Assembly (NCBI GenBank): GCA_949825045.1
Contig: OX463829.1
Coordinates: 27,051,715-27,115,714 of the forward strand
Reading direction: 5' to 3'
Length of the DNA: 64,000 nucleotides
Source: Argyresthia goedartella
Taxonomy: Eukaryota; Arthropoda; Insecta; Lepidoptera; Argyresthiidae
Shown here: positions 11,411 to 22,444 of the stretch, piece after piece
Layout: each line of letters starts with the position of its first letter
Numbering within the stretch: position 1 is the first letter of the stretch
Notes under the pieces: model-generated
The model's database searches: none
What the model was told of the DNA's origin: nothing
What the model saw: the letters and a program-made list of their open reading frames with translations, nothing else
Position numbers and translations under genes: made by a program

Positions 11411-11640
11411 TAATGAGAGAAAGCATTTCCTTTTCCCTACCTATGGTACAAAATAGCTTCCCGTATCCCTCGTTTTTCGTCTACACCGCGCCAAGGCAGT
11501 GCAAGATGGCGGCAAGGAATACTTCTTGCGCGCGCTGTCTTGTATTTTCCGGTCATTGCGGCATAATCATCATCCGCCATGCGTTTTATTGATAGGTAAA
11601 ACGATTCTATTCAATCCTGTACGCTTTTATGAAGCATATA
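11411..11640 (+). repeat. Repeat family P, copy 1
   Basis: Shares with 14893-15104 (inverted) the blocks 'aatgagagaaa', 'ccctcgtttttcgtct', 'accgcgccaaggcagt', 'cgcgcgctgtcttgtatttt' and 'cctgtacgcttttatgaagc'. The last block lies at the opposite end in the other copy, so the copies are permuted. Contains an 'aagatggcggc' string resembling a YY1/Pho site, absent from copy 2. The mariner at 11647 begins right after it. Confidence 0.65.
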
Positions 11641-11646
11641 TATATA

Positions 11647-12955
11647 CACAGTCAGGTCATAAGTTCTGTCACACAATAAAAACTTTTGAATTTAGAACGC
11701 TGGCCACAAAAAAGTTTATTGAATTCGAATTTCGAATTTTTCATGAAAATAAAAATGTGTACTTTTTAGAATTTTCCTCATTTTTAAATATGGAGTGGAC
11801 ACTTAAAGAAGACCGTGTCGCCGTTATTGCGTTGCATCGTTGCGGTTACGCGCCAATTCAGATTTTCGACTTACTGTAAAATTTAAATATAACCAAAAGA
11901 TTCGTTTATCGTACCATAAAACGATACAATGAAGACTCTAGTGTAGATGACAGGTCAAGAAGTGGTCGCCCTCGCTCTGTTAGGACTCCAGCAGTGATAA
12001 AAGCTGTGAAGGCGCGAATTCAAAGAAATCCCATACGTAAGCAGAAACTGTTGGCCCTTCAGATGGGGTTAAGCAGGACCACGGTGAAAAGGGTGTTAAA
12101 TGAAGACTTAGGGCTTAGGACATATCGAAGAAAAACAGGACATCGTTTGGACGCTCGTTTAATGGACCTGAGACTGAAGAGATGCCGCGCTTTGTTGAAG
12201 CGGTACGCGGGAAAAAAGCATCGGGAAATTCTTTTTTCGGATGAAAAAATTTTCACCGTGGAAGAGAGCTACAACAAACAAAATGATAAGGTGTACGCAC
12301 ACAGCAGTGAAGAAGCGAGCAACCGTATTCCGCGTGTCCAACGAGGTCATTTTCCATCTTCGCTCATGGTTTGGTTGGGAGTCACTTATTGGGGCTTAAC
12401 TGAGGTACATTTTTGTGAGAAAGGCGTAAAAACGAATGCAGTTGTGTATCAAAATACAGTCCTCAAGAACCTTGTGGAACCTGTTTCTCATACCAGGTTT
12501 AATAACAGGCACTGGGTATTCCAACAAGATTCTGCGCCAGCTTATAGAGCGAAAAGCACACAAGACTGGCTGGCGGCGCTTGAAATCGACGTCATCCGGC
12601 ACGAAGACTGGCCCTCCTCCAGTCCAGATTTGAGTCCGTTAGATTACAAGATATGGCAACACTTGGAGGAAAACGCCTGCTCAAAGCCTCATCCTGATTT
12701 GGAGTCACTCAAGGCATCCTTGTTTAAGGCAGCCGCCGATATTGACATGGACCTCGTTCGTGCTGCGATAGACGACTGGCCGCGCAGAATAAAGGCCTGT
12801 ATTCAAAATCGCGGGGGTCATTTTGAATAAACTTTATTACCATAAGAATCTATGTTTTATTAAGTTCATTTTGCTATATAAATGTTTACATAAATAATAA
12901 ACATGTCTAAATTATTTCATATTGTACATGTGACAGAACTTATGACCTGACTATG
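11647..12955 (+). mobile_element. mariner (DD37D type) copy 1, full length
   Basis: 1309 bp between TA dinucleotides. Terminal inverted repeats read 'agtcaggtcataagttctg' inward from both ends. Nearly identical in organisation to 39738-41143. The single defect seen in the transposase is a nonsense codon. It lies between repeat P and a SINE in a (ta)-rich tract, the usual type of mariner target. Confidence 0.93.
11790..12830 (+). pseudogene. mariner transposase with one nonsense codon
   Basis: Reading from ATG 11790 (MEWTLKEDRVAVIALHRCGY) to the stop at 12830 gives 347 codons with a TAA at 11877-11879, where copy 2 has AAA (Lys), so a single A-to-T change. Domains: N-terminal helix-turn-helix ('GYAPIQIFDLL...VYRTIKRY'), the 'DRSRSGRPRS' linker, and the DDE/D core with first Asp in 'LFSDEKIF', second in 'VFQQDSAPAYRA', third in 'SSPDLSPLDYKIW', 37 residues between the last two. 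DD37D places it with maT/mori-like mariners. Cut-and-paste transposase, nuclear; this copy is probably inactive, though an internal start could give a protein lacking the N-terminus. Confidence 0.9.
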
Positions 12956-12984
12956 TATATATATATATATATTTATATTTATAA

Positions 12985-13256
12985 GCGACAACCCGAATAG
13001 CCGAGTCGGCAGTGTCCCTGCCTACGAAGCCAGGGGTCCCGGGTTCGAGTCCCGATGGGGGCAAATATTTGTTGATGAGAACGGATGTTTGTACCCTAGT
13101 CATGGTTGTTTATCTATCTAAGTATAATATTTATCTATATAAGTATGTGTATCGTTGTCTAGTACCCAAGATACAGGGAATCCTAGTTTGGGGCTAGATC
13201 AATGTGTGTAAATAGTGTCCAAGGTATTATTATTATTATTATTATATTATAATAAT
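12985..13256 (+). mobile_element. tRNA-derived SINE (family S1), copy 1
   Basis: The tRNA-like head has an A box 'tagccgagtcgg' and a perfect B box 'ggttcgagtcc' (internal RNA polymerase III promoter). The body includes 'tcatggttgtttatctatct' and 'gggaatcctagtttggggct', and the unit ends in (att)n. Other S1 copies: 22445 (-), 24749, 44381, 55231 and 58938. It depends on a LINE partner, not identified here. Confidence 0.9.
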
Positions 13257-14892
13257 GATAGACGTGTTTGGTAACGCCTGACGGTGGAGGAGGACGCCAA
13301 TGTGACAACATGATAGCTTTAAGTACCTAAGAAAAACAGTTAACAGTATAGGTAGTAGGCAGCCATTAAACATGATTTATGTACCTATCTAAGAATAGAA
13401 CTGAAATAGGTAAGTAGTAATATATCTGCTGGAGTAAAACATTAATATAATCGAATATAATAATGAATGGTTTTTATTTATTCCAGGATCCCTATGATTT
13501 CTAGGGAGTTAGTAACTTAGAATAACAAATACTTCTACTGAGTTAATTCGTTTAAGTACTTATATATAGGACAATAGGTATCTGAACATGGTAAGAGGAT
13601 ATAGAGAATCATTTAGTCTTAGATTATAACAGTTATCCCAAACTGATTTGATTCAGACTGACTGATTTTGACTGATTTGATTGAATTCTAATTTGATTCA
13701 GTTCTCTTCGGTAGAACTTTCTGAATGTATCTCCAGAGCGCCAGTTGCCTTTGGCTAATATCTTTTACAAGGGGAAATTATCCGCCCAATTTCTAGAGGC
13801 CACTGCTGACCTGAAACTGCCGTGATGCCTGCCAAATGTAATAGCGCTTTGACCCAACCGCTAATTACCGTCCGAGAGGCGGCTTTTGGGTTTCCTATTA
13901 TTGTTATAAACAAAGGCCTGGATTTTCAAGACTGTCTTAGCTAAGCTGCGTTAAGTTTCTCAACCGTTTTATCCGATATACTGGGCACAGTGCTGCTTGT
14001 TGTCATTTACTAGTAACTTCCATCCAGACTGTCTGTACTCCGAAGCACCAGTCTTTGAACCAAAAGCTAGCCTAAAGACTAAGTGTGTTTCTGTAATGGT
14101 CAGATGTTCATAATCTGCAAGCAGAAGGGTTAGATTAGATCGTGCTCTTCGGTCCGAACAAAGTAAAAGTAATACAGCGCAGTGTTGCGACACATATTTT
14201 TTTTATTATTGTCAAATTGTCTTTCTGAAAGAAAAGTTAATAATTCCGATACATTCCAAATAGGTGGTTTGGAGTCTTTGAGTTTGGTTAAAGATATAGC
14301 CTTTAAGACCTGTTTCACTAGTTTGTGACCACTAAGTGAATATGATGATTCGGTGACGAAAAACGTTGATACTACAGATTTACGAGGTAGTATAGAGTTG
14401 TAGGAAAGTCCCTCCTTTTGATAAAGGTCTGTCAGATTCAGAGGTTGAAAGGAATATTATTTACCTGGGCCCAATTACACCATCGCGTCCATGCTACTTT
14501 ATAGGTTTTTAAGGTTGATGTGCGCCACCCTGACCGGAGTCAAGACCTTTGTTCGGCAGACAAATGGGTCACGTCCCCAGTCCACCCCCTCATCTCCAAT
14601 CTTCGAGGGTCATTTTGTGGAATTTTGGTGGTGGTGACATTGTTGATGTTTCTATCAGTGCGTTCTGGAGATTCCAATGGGTGTGGTTCCAAATTTATAA
14701 TACCAATGTGAATAATTCTACAGGTACTCATAGTATCATGAGCTATAAGTAGTAAGCAAAAAGCCCGTATTTGAAGAAAGATATTATGGCATAGAATTTT
14801 ACTCACGTAGCGTACGATGTGACGGTCGAGTCCTGTTTGCCTTTGCATTTATGATAGCAAAGCTTCGTTCGTGCAAAAGATTTTACAGAGCT
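13257..14892. other. No supported gene
   Basis: Short ORFs (13969-14318 -, 14520-14848 both strands) show no motif. 'ctgatttgattcag'-type strings recur around 13640-13700. A 'ttgattcagttctct' string at 13690 recurs near 26650, hinting at a shared unknown repeat. Confidence 0.3.
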
Positions 14893-15104
14893 TGGTTGGA
14901 CACGACCGTTCGCGGCGGGGAAAAAGAAGCCAATGACTGGAAAATACAAGACAGCGCGCGCAAGAAGTATTTATTGCCGCCACTGCCTTGGCGCGGTGGA
15001 GACGAAAAACGAGGGATAACGGAAGTTAAATTGTACGATAGGAAAGGGAAAGATTTCTCTCATTAGTATAATAAATATGCTTCATAAAAGCGTACAGGAT
15101 TTAA
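14893..15104 (-). repeat. Repeat family P, copy 2
   Basis: Inverted, permuted relative of 11411-11640 (see that entry). Shared strings read on the minus strand are 'cctgtacgcttttatgaagc', 'aatgagagaaa', 'ccctcgtttttcgtct' and 'cgcgcgctgtcttgtatttt'. Lacks the 'aagatggcggc' site. No gene. Confidence 0.65.
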
Positions 15105-15476
15105 TGAGACGTTAACAAAGTTACATAATTGTTTTAAAGCACGCCGATTAAGAGAGAGAAGTCAAATTAAATTGTTGAAGCGACTATTTAAAAGTAAATC
15201 AAGAAACCGAAATCTAAAAACAATCTTGCAATAATAACCCTGTACTGTTAGGTGAAAGTGTATTTACGAAAACGTTTCCATTCAACAAAAGCGTGTAATT
15301 ATATATTCCAAAGTCTCCGAAAACACCTAACTAACATCATTATCTCTGTAGCTCGATCCTCAAAATGGCGTTATCGCAAAACACGTGCTCTCGCTAAATC
15401 AATTCAATGGTCCATACACTTACACTTGTGGTAGGGTTCGTTGCGCCACAGCGCTACAACTCAAAACTCAAATCAT
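15105..15476. other. No recognised feature
   Basis: Only a short ORF (15252-15434, +) without motifs. Confidence 0.3.
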
Positions 15477-16012
15477 TTAATGCAAGTAGGCAAAATAGTG
15501 CACTTTTACAAGTCAATATACATGTATCATATACATGGGAAAAAATAAAAAATAAGTTTAAATATGATTAACTAAACTAATGAGTACATAACTGATTATG
15601 GTTTGAGTTTGAAAAAGGAAATTTCCCCTTCAAGTGGTGATTCATGGCTGAATCTCGCACAAGAAAAATAATCTCCATTAACTCTATCAGTGCTTCGGAA
15701 ATACTCCAAGCAACTACGGGGATGTATTTTTTTAAATTTCCTCATATTTTTTTTGTTACATAATGTACGATTTAAAAATTATCAAATCTAATGACAATAT
15801 TATAACATTGTATCGATAAGTGCCAATAAGATGTCTCAAAATAACAATCTACCAAAATCAATAAATAAGAACAAAGACAAGCTGTAATGAATATAACTTA
15901 TGAGAAACAAGGTTGGACCAGACCCCCAAGCAGCACCTGTTCACAAGTATGACTTGTGCACCAGCCATCACCCCCCTCGCCATATTTGAGGGAGTGGAGC
16001 AACCCGCTACGC
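15477..16012 (-). repeat. Dispersed repeat family Q, copy 2
   Basis: Inverted relative of 4156-4939 without the 200-bp insert and without the 25-bp hairpin. It ends at 'gcgggttgctcc' read on the minus strand. No protein coding. Confidence 0.65.
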
Positions 16013-16058
16013 AGAGCCGCCGCTAACGCTAACTCAAGTTATTTTTGAGTTTCATACA

Positions 16059-16450
16059 AACTCTTGCTCCCCCCTTGTCCCCCGGCAGGGCGAAATTTGA
16101 ATTAAACCTTTACTGAAATGAAGTCCCACATCTATACACTACCAAATTTCAGATTCGTAGGTTAAGTTTTTTATTTTATTTTCTTACAAAGTTCAACCCC
16201 ACATCCCCCCTGAGAGGGGGGAAATAAAAAAAACTCTTGTTAACTGAATTCTCACACTTATAAACTATCTACCTGCAGCTTTTCAGCTTCATAAGTCAAG
16301 TAGTTTTTGATTTTCATAAAAACTGGTACCACACATTTGCCCTCCTTCGAGGATGAATTTCCACAAATCCCTTCTCAGTGCTACCCTACGCTATATAAGG
16401 CACCCCTGTACAAAGTTTCATGTCAGGTCTACCGATTTAGGTTGTGCAGT
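16059..16450. repeat. Degenerate ~130-bp tandem repeat, three units
   Basis: Three blocks begin near 16059, 16187 and 16318 (128- and 131-base spacing). Each has a C-rich string ('gctcccccct', 'accccacatcccccc', 'cacatttgccctcc'), then an aaatttgaa/ttcac part, then a 'ttcag/ttcat...taggt' part. The arrangement resembles 3' regions of lepidopteran LINE-type repeats, but the units are highly diverged. Confidence 0.5.
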
Positions 16451-16635
16451 CAATTAACGTTTTATTAACTACATGTTGATGCATTTACAATTGCTACGAA
16501 GGAAGATCTTGCTCGAAGATTGCAAAGAAGGTTATGTCCTTGCTCTGCTTAAACTCAAATGTGTTTTAGGCCGATTTAAGAACTATTCCGATGTCATTAA
16601 TTGTGGATCATCGAAGAAATGTGTATCTTATACTA

Positions 16636-18188
16636 CTCAAAAGAAAATAAGGGCCACTTACATATTTCTGTTTTTGAGTAAATTTTTAGATGTAAACTAA
16701 TTAATAAGTGACTAATTAATGATGTCCGGCCTCCTTCAGTCTTTAATGCTGGTGTTTAAGTCATACAGCTGGCCAGAAATTTAAGCAAATAAAAAAAACG
16801 AGTTTCAGGTCAAATTCCTTTCAGATGGAATCACAATTTTATTCTGTTAAAAAACTATTTCTGTCCATCTTTTGCTTCTTTTAACATCTTTTGTTAATAA
16901 TGCCACGTCAACGAAGGCATAGGGATACCATTACTGCCACCAGAGCCGTTACATTGATTGCTGAAGGTCATTCACAGCGGTCTGTAGCTTTTTCGTTGGG
17001 TTTCTGTCGCCGAGCCATCCAAAATGTGTGGGATCGGTTCCAAGAGACTGGCAGTGTTGCAAGAAGGCCTGGATCGGGCAGGGTGCGAGCGACTACGGCA
17101 CAAGAGGATCGCTACATCCGATTGAGTGCCCGTCGAGAGCGCTCTGTGACGGCACGTAAGTTACAAAATCGCCTACGGTTGACAACGGGGACTCGTGTTA
17201 GTGACCAAATGATACGTAATCGAATGCATGAAGACCAGCAAAGGTCCAGACGCCGAGTAGTATGAATTCCTTTATCTAGGGTTTAACGTGGAAATCGTTT
17301 AAGTTTTTGCCGCGAACATTCAGATTGGAGCATGAATCAATGGGGTATGGTGCTCTTCACAGATGAGTGTAAAGTGAAGCTTTGTAGTGATGATCGGCGG
17401 ATTAGAGTATGGAGACGACAGGGTGAGAGATTTTCCGAAGTCTGCATCAAGGAAATTGACCGCTTTGGAGGTCCTAGTGTGATGGTTTGGGCTGGGATTA
17501 GCTTACAAGGCAAAACTGAGCTGGTTTTCTTAAATCAAGGCACAGCAACTGCACAACGGTACATCGATAAAGTCGTCAGGCCTCATGTGATTCCATTCTC
17601 CCAGAGAGTGGGGCCAGGGTTCTGGTTAATGCATGACAATGCCCGCCCACACACAGCTCGGGCCACCCAGACTGTACTGGATGACTCCCATATTCATGTC
17701 CTACCATGGCCAGCGTATAGTCCGGATTTAAATCCAATAGAGCATATGTGGGACCAATTAAAACGAAGGGTTAGGGAGCATGAGCAAGAGGTTCACAACC
17801 AGCAACAGCTTATGGATGCTCTGAAACGTGCGTGGGAAGAGATACCTGATGAAAACATCAGAAACTTAATCGAGAGTATGCATTCAAGGCTCCAGGAGTG
17901 TAAAAACAGGAGAGGAGGACACACCCGTTACTAAACCATTAAAAAAAACAGCTTGTGTCAGTCTTTGTTTTGTTTTGCAAAGAGTTTCTGTTTAGTTTTT
18001 GCTGCTGACAATGGACTAATTTCATGTTAATTGAAATAAGTGAAATAATTGACTACACAATTAAATGGTTATTAGCATAAGTTAAAACAAAAGCCTTGTT
18101 ACATGTTAATTTAATAAATATACATTACTGTTTACTATATTTTTCACGTAGCAATCAAAATACTTAGTGGCCCCTATTTTCTTTTGAG
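16636..18188 (+). mobile_element. Tc1-like transposon, full length
   Basis: 1553 bp between TA dinucleotides (16634-16635 and 18189-18190). The terminal inverted repeats begin 'ctcaaaagaaaata' and continue 'gggccact', one of the commonest motifs of invertebrate Tc1-like elements. It encodes one DD34E transposase with two in-frame stops. Confidence 0.93.
16900..17934 (+). pseudogene. Tc1-like DD34E transposase with two nonsense codons
   Basis: One frame of 345 codons from ATG 16900 (MPRQRRHRD) to the stop at 17934, broken by TGA at 17263-17265 and TAA about 24 bases later; the two open halves are in the same frame. Domains: bipartite HTH ('VTLIAEGHSQRSVAFSLG', then 'SVTARKLQNRL'), catalytic Asp in 'VLFTDECKVKL', second Asp in 'LMHDNARPHTAR', Glu in 'PDLNPIEHMWD', with 34 residues between the last two. 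Both stops fit C-to-T changes from Arg (CGA) and Gln (CAA). The catalytic domain is intact, but full-length protein cannot be made without readthrough. Confidence 0.92.
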
Positions 18189-18960
18189 TAGCCTAACATT
18201 GTATGGATATAACAACTTACGCCTAATAAAAATCACTTCTAGCCAGGTAGCACTCGCCAGTACCGAGTGCTTCAGTTGGGCTCTAAAACCTGCTGTATGT
18301 GCCATGCTCCTTCGTTCTTTGGGCTTATATATCTACTCTTACTGGTAAGCAGTTGTATCAATTTACTGCGTTATTAGAAACTACATATAGTCTATCAGCG
18401 AATTACTTTACTTTTGACAGATCCAAAGCCATTTACATTTACATTAAAAAAAATACTTATAATTAGTTATAATGTACGCAATAAGAGAACCCGTTAGTTA
18501 GCACGTCATTGAGTTAGCGCATCAACTCAAATTTTGGTACATGACCCCGTCTCTAACCCACACACGCCCCGGGCGCAGGCAAAATGAATATCTTACATGG
18601 AATTATGAGTTTTGAAGATACGTCCCTTTTACTCTTAACGAATACAACATTAAAATGGAAATGTGGTTTTTGGTGCAAATACTCGTGGGTATGATATGAG
18701 AAAGCGAAGGGTAGATGTAAAAGGAGATTTTAATAAACACGGCTTTAGTTATGTGTAATATGTATGTAATAGTAAATAACTCTAACGTAATCGTCTCGAG
18801 TGTTTATAGCAGCAATGTGAGCGTGCATAAAAAATTTCAGAAATAATAAAAAGAATTATTCCTCATCGTAATCCTTTAGAAACTAAAATTGTATGGTATT
18901 TAAATAAATGATTCCTTACTTTACGTTACGATTAGTTGTCTGTCAACGGCAAAGTATGAA
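18189..18960. other. No supported feature
   Basis: AT-rich, no ORF above chance, no repeat shared with the rest of the window that I could see. Confidence 0.3.
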
Positions 18961-20020
18961 ATCCGTTATTGTATACAATGCCTAGGCAATGCATAGAATG
19001 CTAAAATGGGCCGTCAATGTATGTTTTTTTTATTTTACTCTTTACCTAAGCATTCTATACTAAAAATAAAATAAATATTATCAAGGCGAAGTAACTGTGT
19101 AGTAGTAGTAGTAGTTTTCGTGTTAAATTGACATGTAAGATAAAAAAAACATAAATTGCTGACTGCATAAATTGCAGTATATAAAAAGTGGGCAATAGAG
19201 TATTTTTTGTTTATAGGCAATCTTTAATGTGCGCTTAAATACTACACGTTATCACATATCATGATGTGATGTGATTGTTCTGCTAGCTGGTGGATTGACT
19301 AGAAATAAAAGTACTTGAATAAATCCAGGGTCTCACTTTAATTTCACTAGAACAAGTGTTGTCGAAGTCACGTCTCGTGTCAGAGTACCAAAGTCGTCGT
19401 TTTAAAAATATAGAATGTCTGTCCGTCAGTCTGCCTCGTCATTGTCGTCAGTCAGCCAGGATCCTCAGCCAGCCAGTGCAGAAGTTGGCCAAGGAGTCGC
19501 CGCGACATATTTTTTTTTTTGTTGGAGGGGAAAAAAAGTGGAATTCCCCATGCCCAGGAGTCAGACCTCCCTGCTATGTCCGGGTCCCCACACATTGAGC
19601 GGGCATCAGCTCGTGTAGTATACGGACTACAAACAACCCTTTTGTGTTTACAGTTGTCTTAGTAAGACTTTACTGTGAGCCATGACCTCGGTATATGCTG
19701 AAGGCTTTCTACCTGCAATTTGCCCTTTTGGGCGATATATATGTGTATATGATATATATGGGAGGAGTATATATGGGAGGAGTAATATATATGGGAGGAG
19801 ATATATATGGGAGGAGGAGTCGCCGCGACAATGTGTTTTATTTGATATTTATAAAAAAATTCAACGGTATAGTGTTCATTGACTGGCTTCGGTTCGTTAT
19901 TGTAGAGATTGCCTAGGCATTCTATACATTTCCTAGACAATGTGTGCAATAAAGATCATTTGACATATTATTTCACACATTGCCTAGAGACGCCTGTCAT
20001 TCCGAGGTAGGCATAGAATA
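18961..20020. repeat. Region with repeated 'tgcctaggca..atagaatg' motifs
   Basis: 'caatgcctaggcaatgcata' at about 18976, 'acctaagcattctatac' at 19044, 'gattgcctaggcattctata' at 19908 and 'cattgcctagagacg' at 19978 alternate in orientation, suggesting one or more palindromic MITEs. A second shared string, 'ggagtcgccgcgaca', occurs near 19494 and 19814. Boundaries are not resolved. Confidence 0.35.
19751..19817. repeat. Short minisatellite, four 'atatatatgggaggag' units
   Basis: Four imperfect copies of a 16-20-bp unit, followed directly by 'gagtcgccgcgaca', which also occurs at 19494. No coding significance. Confidence 0.7.
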
Positions 20021-20104
20021 TAATGCTTGGATTTCTTAGTTTGCCGTTATATATATATCGAATATATCGAAACACACAAGGCAAATCTTTCAATTTTATA
20101 CAAG

Positions 20105-20320
20105 TTTGTTGTATGGGAGCCCGCTTAAATAATTATTTTATTCTGTTTTTTAGTATTTGTTGTTATAGCGGCGACAGAAATACATCATCTGTGAAAATTT
20201 CAACTGTCTAACTATCACGGTTCATGAGATACAGTCTGGTGACAGACGGACGACCGGACAGCGGAGGCTTAGTAATAGGGTCCCGTTTGGCACCCTTCGG
20301 GTACAAAACCCTTAAAAGAA
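20105..20320 (+). repeat. Lepidopteran repeat family L, fragment
   Basis: Matches 58340-58570: 'gttgtatgggagcccgctta', 'gttgttatagcggcgacaga', 'gatacagtctggtgacagac', 'ggacagcggaggcttag' and the end 'gggtacaaaaccctta'. Non-coding. Confidence 0.75.
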
Positions 20321-20334
20321 ATATTATAAATAAA

Positions 20335-20450
20335 TTAAGCCAATATCTCCCCACCGAGGCGCACAGCTATAACTCGAATGAGATGAGCCCTACTCCACCA
20401 AGTTGGTTCAGTGTGCATTGATGGAGGGGTGTCTGTAGATACAAAAATAT
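20335..20450 (-). repeat. Fragment of the 5S-like repeat family (F)
   Basis: Diverged match to the end of the unit at 30380-30690: 'ctccccaccgagg', 'gccctactccacc', 'ttcagtgtgcattgatggag'. Read on the minus strand it corresponds to 'ccatcaacccgcactgagcc'. Confidence 0.5.
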
Positions 20451-20666
20451 TGCACACTAGTCTAAACTGGTTACGCTCAACTTGTTGCCAACTACACAAG
20501 GAGGAGATGAAACGTTGTTTATGAGTTTCCAACTCCTCTCGCGGGTGATCATGTTCAAATATAAACTTCAGCAGATAAGGTTCTGGAACTTTACCTCGAT
20601 AATGGATGCGAAATGAGACTACGTGAGATAACTTCGTGGTAACGCTTGATTGACATCAATAATAAG

Positions 20667-20905
20667 GGAAATATTAAACTGCACATCAAAAATACTGATT
20701 TGCACAGCAAATATCAGGGCAAAATGCTGCGGAAGCTCATGTGAAGGGTAAAGGGAGTGAGCGAAGCGAAGCCCCCTTTATCCTTTGTGTTAGGTTGAAC
20801 ATGTAAGAACAACAAAAATACTTAAAACATAAAAAGTGTTTTTGCTGATCCTTATTTGCTGTGCAAATCAGTATTTTTGATGTGCGTTTAATTTAAATAC
20901 TAGCC
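20667..20905. mobile_element. MITE family M, copy 1
   Basis: Inverted ends read inward 'attaaactgcacatcaaaaa' and then 'actgatttgcacagcaaata'. The centre holds 'gagcgaagcgaagccccctt' and 'gttaggttgaacatgtaaga'. About 240 bp, no ORF. Other copies: 23224-23486, 28527-28748, 58793-59212. The superfamily is not determined. Confidence 0.75.
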
Positions 20906-21239
20906 AAATAATAATAATGATGATAATATTGGAGGACAATCTTTCACAAATCGAACTAGGCCCGTAGCAGGGGGGTCTCACTCAGAGGTTTAGGTACGTT
21001 TGGCCGGCCGACCCGGAGTTCGGAATTTCACTTAGGTTGCCGCTCGCTTGGCTCGCATCGCATCGCGAGATGTCAGAGTAAAATAGGCTCTCAGGCGAAG
21101 TGATGTGGCGCAATCTAGCCTGCACGGGGTAACTGATTCTGTAGGTGTTTAGCGATTATTGAATGTAGCGCAGCTGCGAGCTACATTGCGCTTTATTGCC
21201 GCGCAGGGAGAGTAGCTATTTATTTAAATGTCTTTGAGG
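20906..21239. other. No gene; short palindromes
   Basis: Includes a near-perfect 24-base palindrome 'atgtagcgcagctg...' at about 21163-21186, and 'ggccggcc'. No known family recognised. Confidence 0.35.
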
Positions 21240-21490
21240 AGTGATCTTTCTGTACGTAGTACTATTATGTATTCTGTGCCCATAGTAAGCTGAACAAGGC
21301 TTCTGTCTTCTCTTATGAGAACTAGACGACGATACTTAAAAAAACATCCAAGACTAAGAAACAAATATTCATGCTCATCACGCAAATATTTGCTCTTACC
21401 GGGATTCGAACCTAGGACCGTCAGCTTCGTAGGCAGCCTGCTTGCCTGGTTAGACAAACTCCCGCTAGAACATACCACGTAGGTTTAGTT
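21240..21490 (-). mobile_element. tRNA-derived SINE (family S2), copy 1
   Basis: On the minus strand: 'tgcctacgaagctgacggtc', a perfect B box 'ggttcgaatcc', 'agcaaatatttgcgtgatga' and 'cttactatgggc'. The A box region is partly diverged. Same family as 55571-55810. Confidence 0.75.
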
Positions 21491-22230
21491 CTCCCGTTAT
21501 GGCAAGGTTCATAATGACAAGTTCCCATTTTGACCACTGCCCAATTCGACCAAGTGGGAATTCCCAATTCGTCCGCTTCGCAGTTTGACCACTTCTCAAT
21601 TCGACCACTTTCCAATTTGACCACATCCTAATTTGACCATTTCCTATATTGTCAGTTTTTTACTTACATTTAACCTTGCAACTCGTAGGCAGGCAACTTA
21701 GAGTTACGAAGTAAAGAGAGAGCAGCTTAGTTGTTCTTCTCTTGAACTTACATGAAAATGACTGTTGCTAGTTTTTTCTGGTTTCATGGAACTATCAATA
21801 AAATTGCGATGGTAAAGTATAATAATATGACAAAAAGTTTAATGTTTATTTTACTAGGACTAATCAATGTTCATTTTCATGCCTATTTTTTTCTCGTAGT
21901 GGTGTTTTAGGCAATATTGTGACAGAGTTGCTGTTTTCATCGGAGAATTCATTTTGGATTGCCTAGTACTAACGGAAATGACAGATTATTTAGTACTAAT
22001 ATGTTTTTTATTGTTGTTTTGACACATATATAACTAAAAATATAGTGAATGCAATCTCCGAAAATAGGCCTATAAAAATGACGGTTATTGTAGGTTAAAT
22101 ACTAAATAGAACAACGACCAGTTAAGTAAAATGGGTATTCGCTCTTGACTTACGCTGACGATATGGGAAGTGGTAAATATGTGGTCAAATTGGTATATTG
22201 TCATAAAGGGAAATTGTCGAATCAACAATG
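21491..22230. mobile_element. Possible element with degenerate 'aattygaccactt' subterminal repeats
   Basis: 21525-21640 contains about seven imperfect units of a roughly 15-base motif ('ccaatttgaccacttc' and variants). Around 22180-22215 the inverted form 'gtggtcaaattggta' and 'gggaaattgtcgaat' occurs. That layout fits a DNA element with subterminal repeats at both ends. The middle has no ORF. Confidence 0.4.
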
Positions 22231-22444
22231 GACCTTAGAAACAAACTTGTAAACAATGCGCTTGTGTTGCATTGCGTTTGTTGTGCCTCTCGCCGCACAA
22301 TTGACGATAGGTGGAGTTTGTGTTTTGGCGGTATCGGCAGAAACACAGAGTACCTAAGTCATCGTAAGCCTGTAAACACTGTTAATATCCAAACTGCCAA
22401 ACATTTCTCTCGCGAGATTGTAAACTGCCGATAAATTGTCAATT

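Noticed and set aside
10838..11426. Minus-strand ORFs with repeating 'CFHSIHVSRRYLDV' and 'TPSTSLGDTSM' peptides
   Set aside because: They are translations of the 50/46-bp minisatellite; the frame changes at each 46-bp unit and no start or gene context supports coding.
12059..12602. Minus-strand ORFs opposite the mariner transposase
   Set aside because: Shadows of the transposase; they recur at the mirrored position in copy 2 for the same reason.
12985..13060. Genuine tRNA gene
   Set aside because: A and B boxes are present, but the 3' half does not close a cloverleaf acceptor stem and the same head recurs six times with a common non-tRNA body, so it is a SINE.
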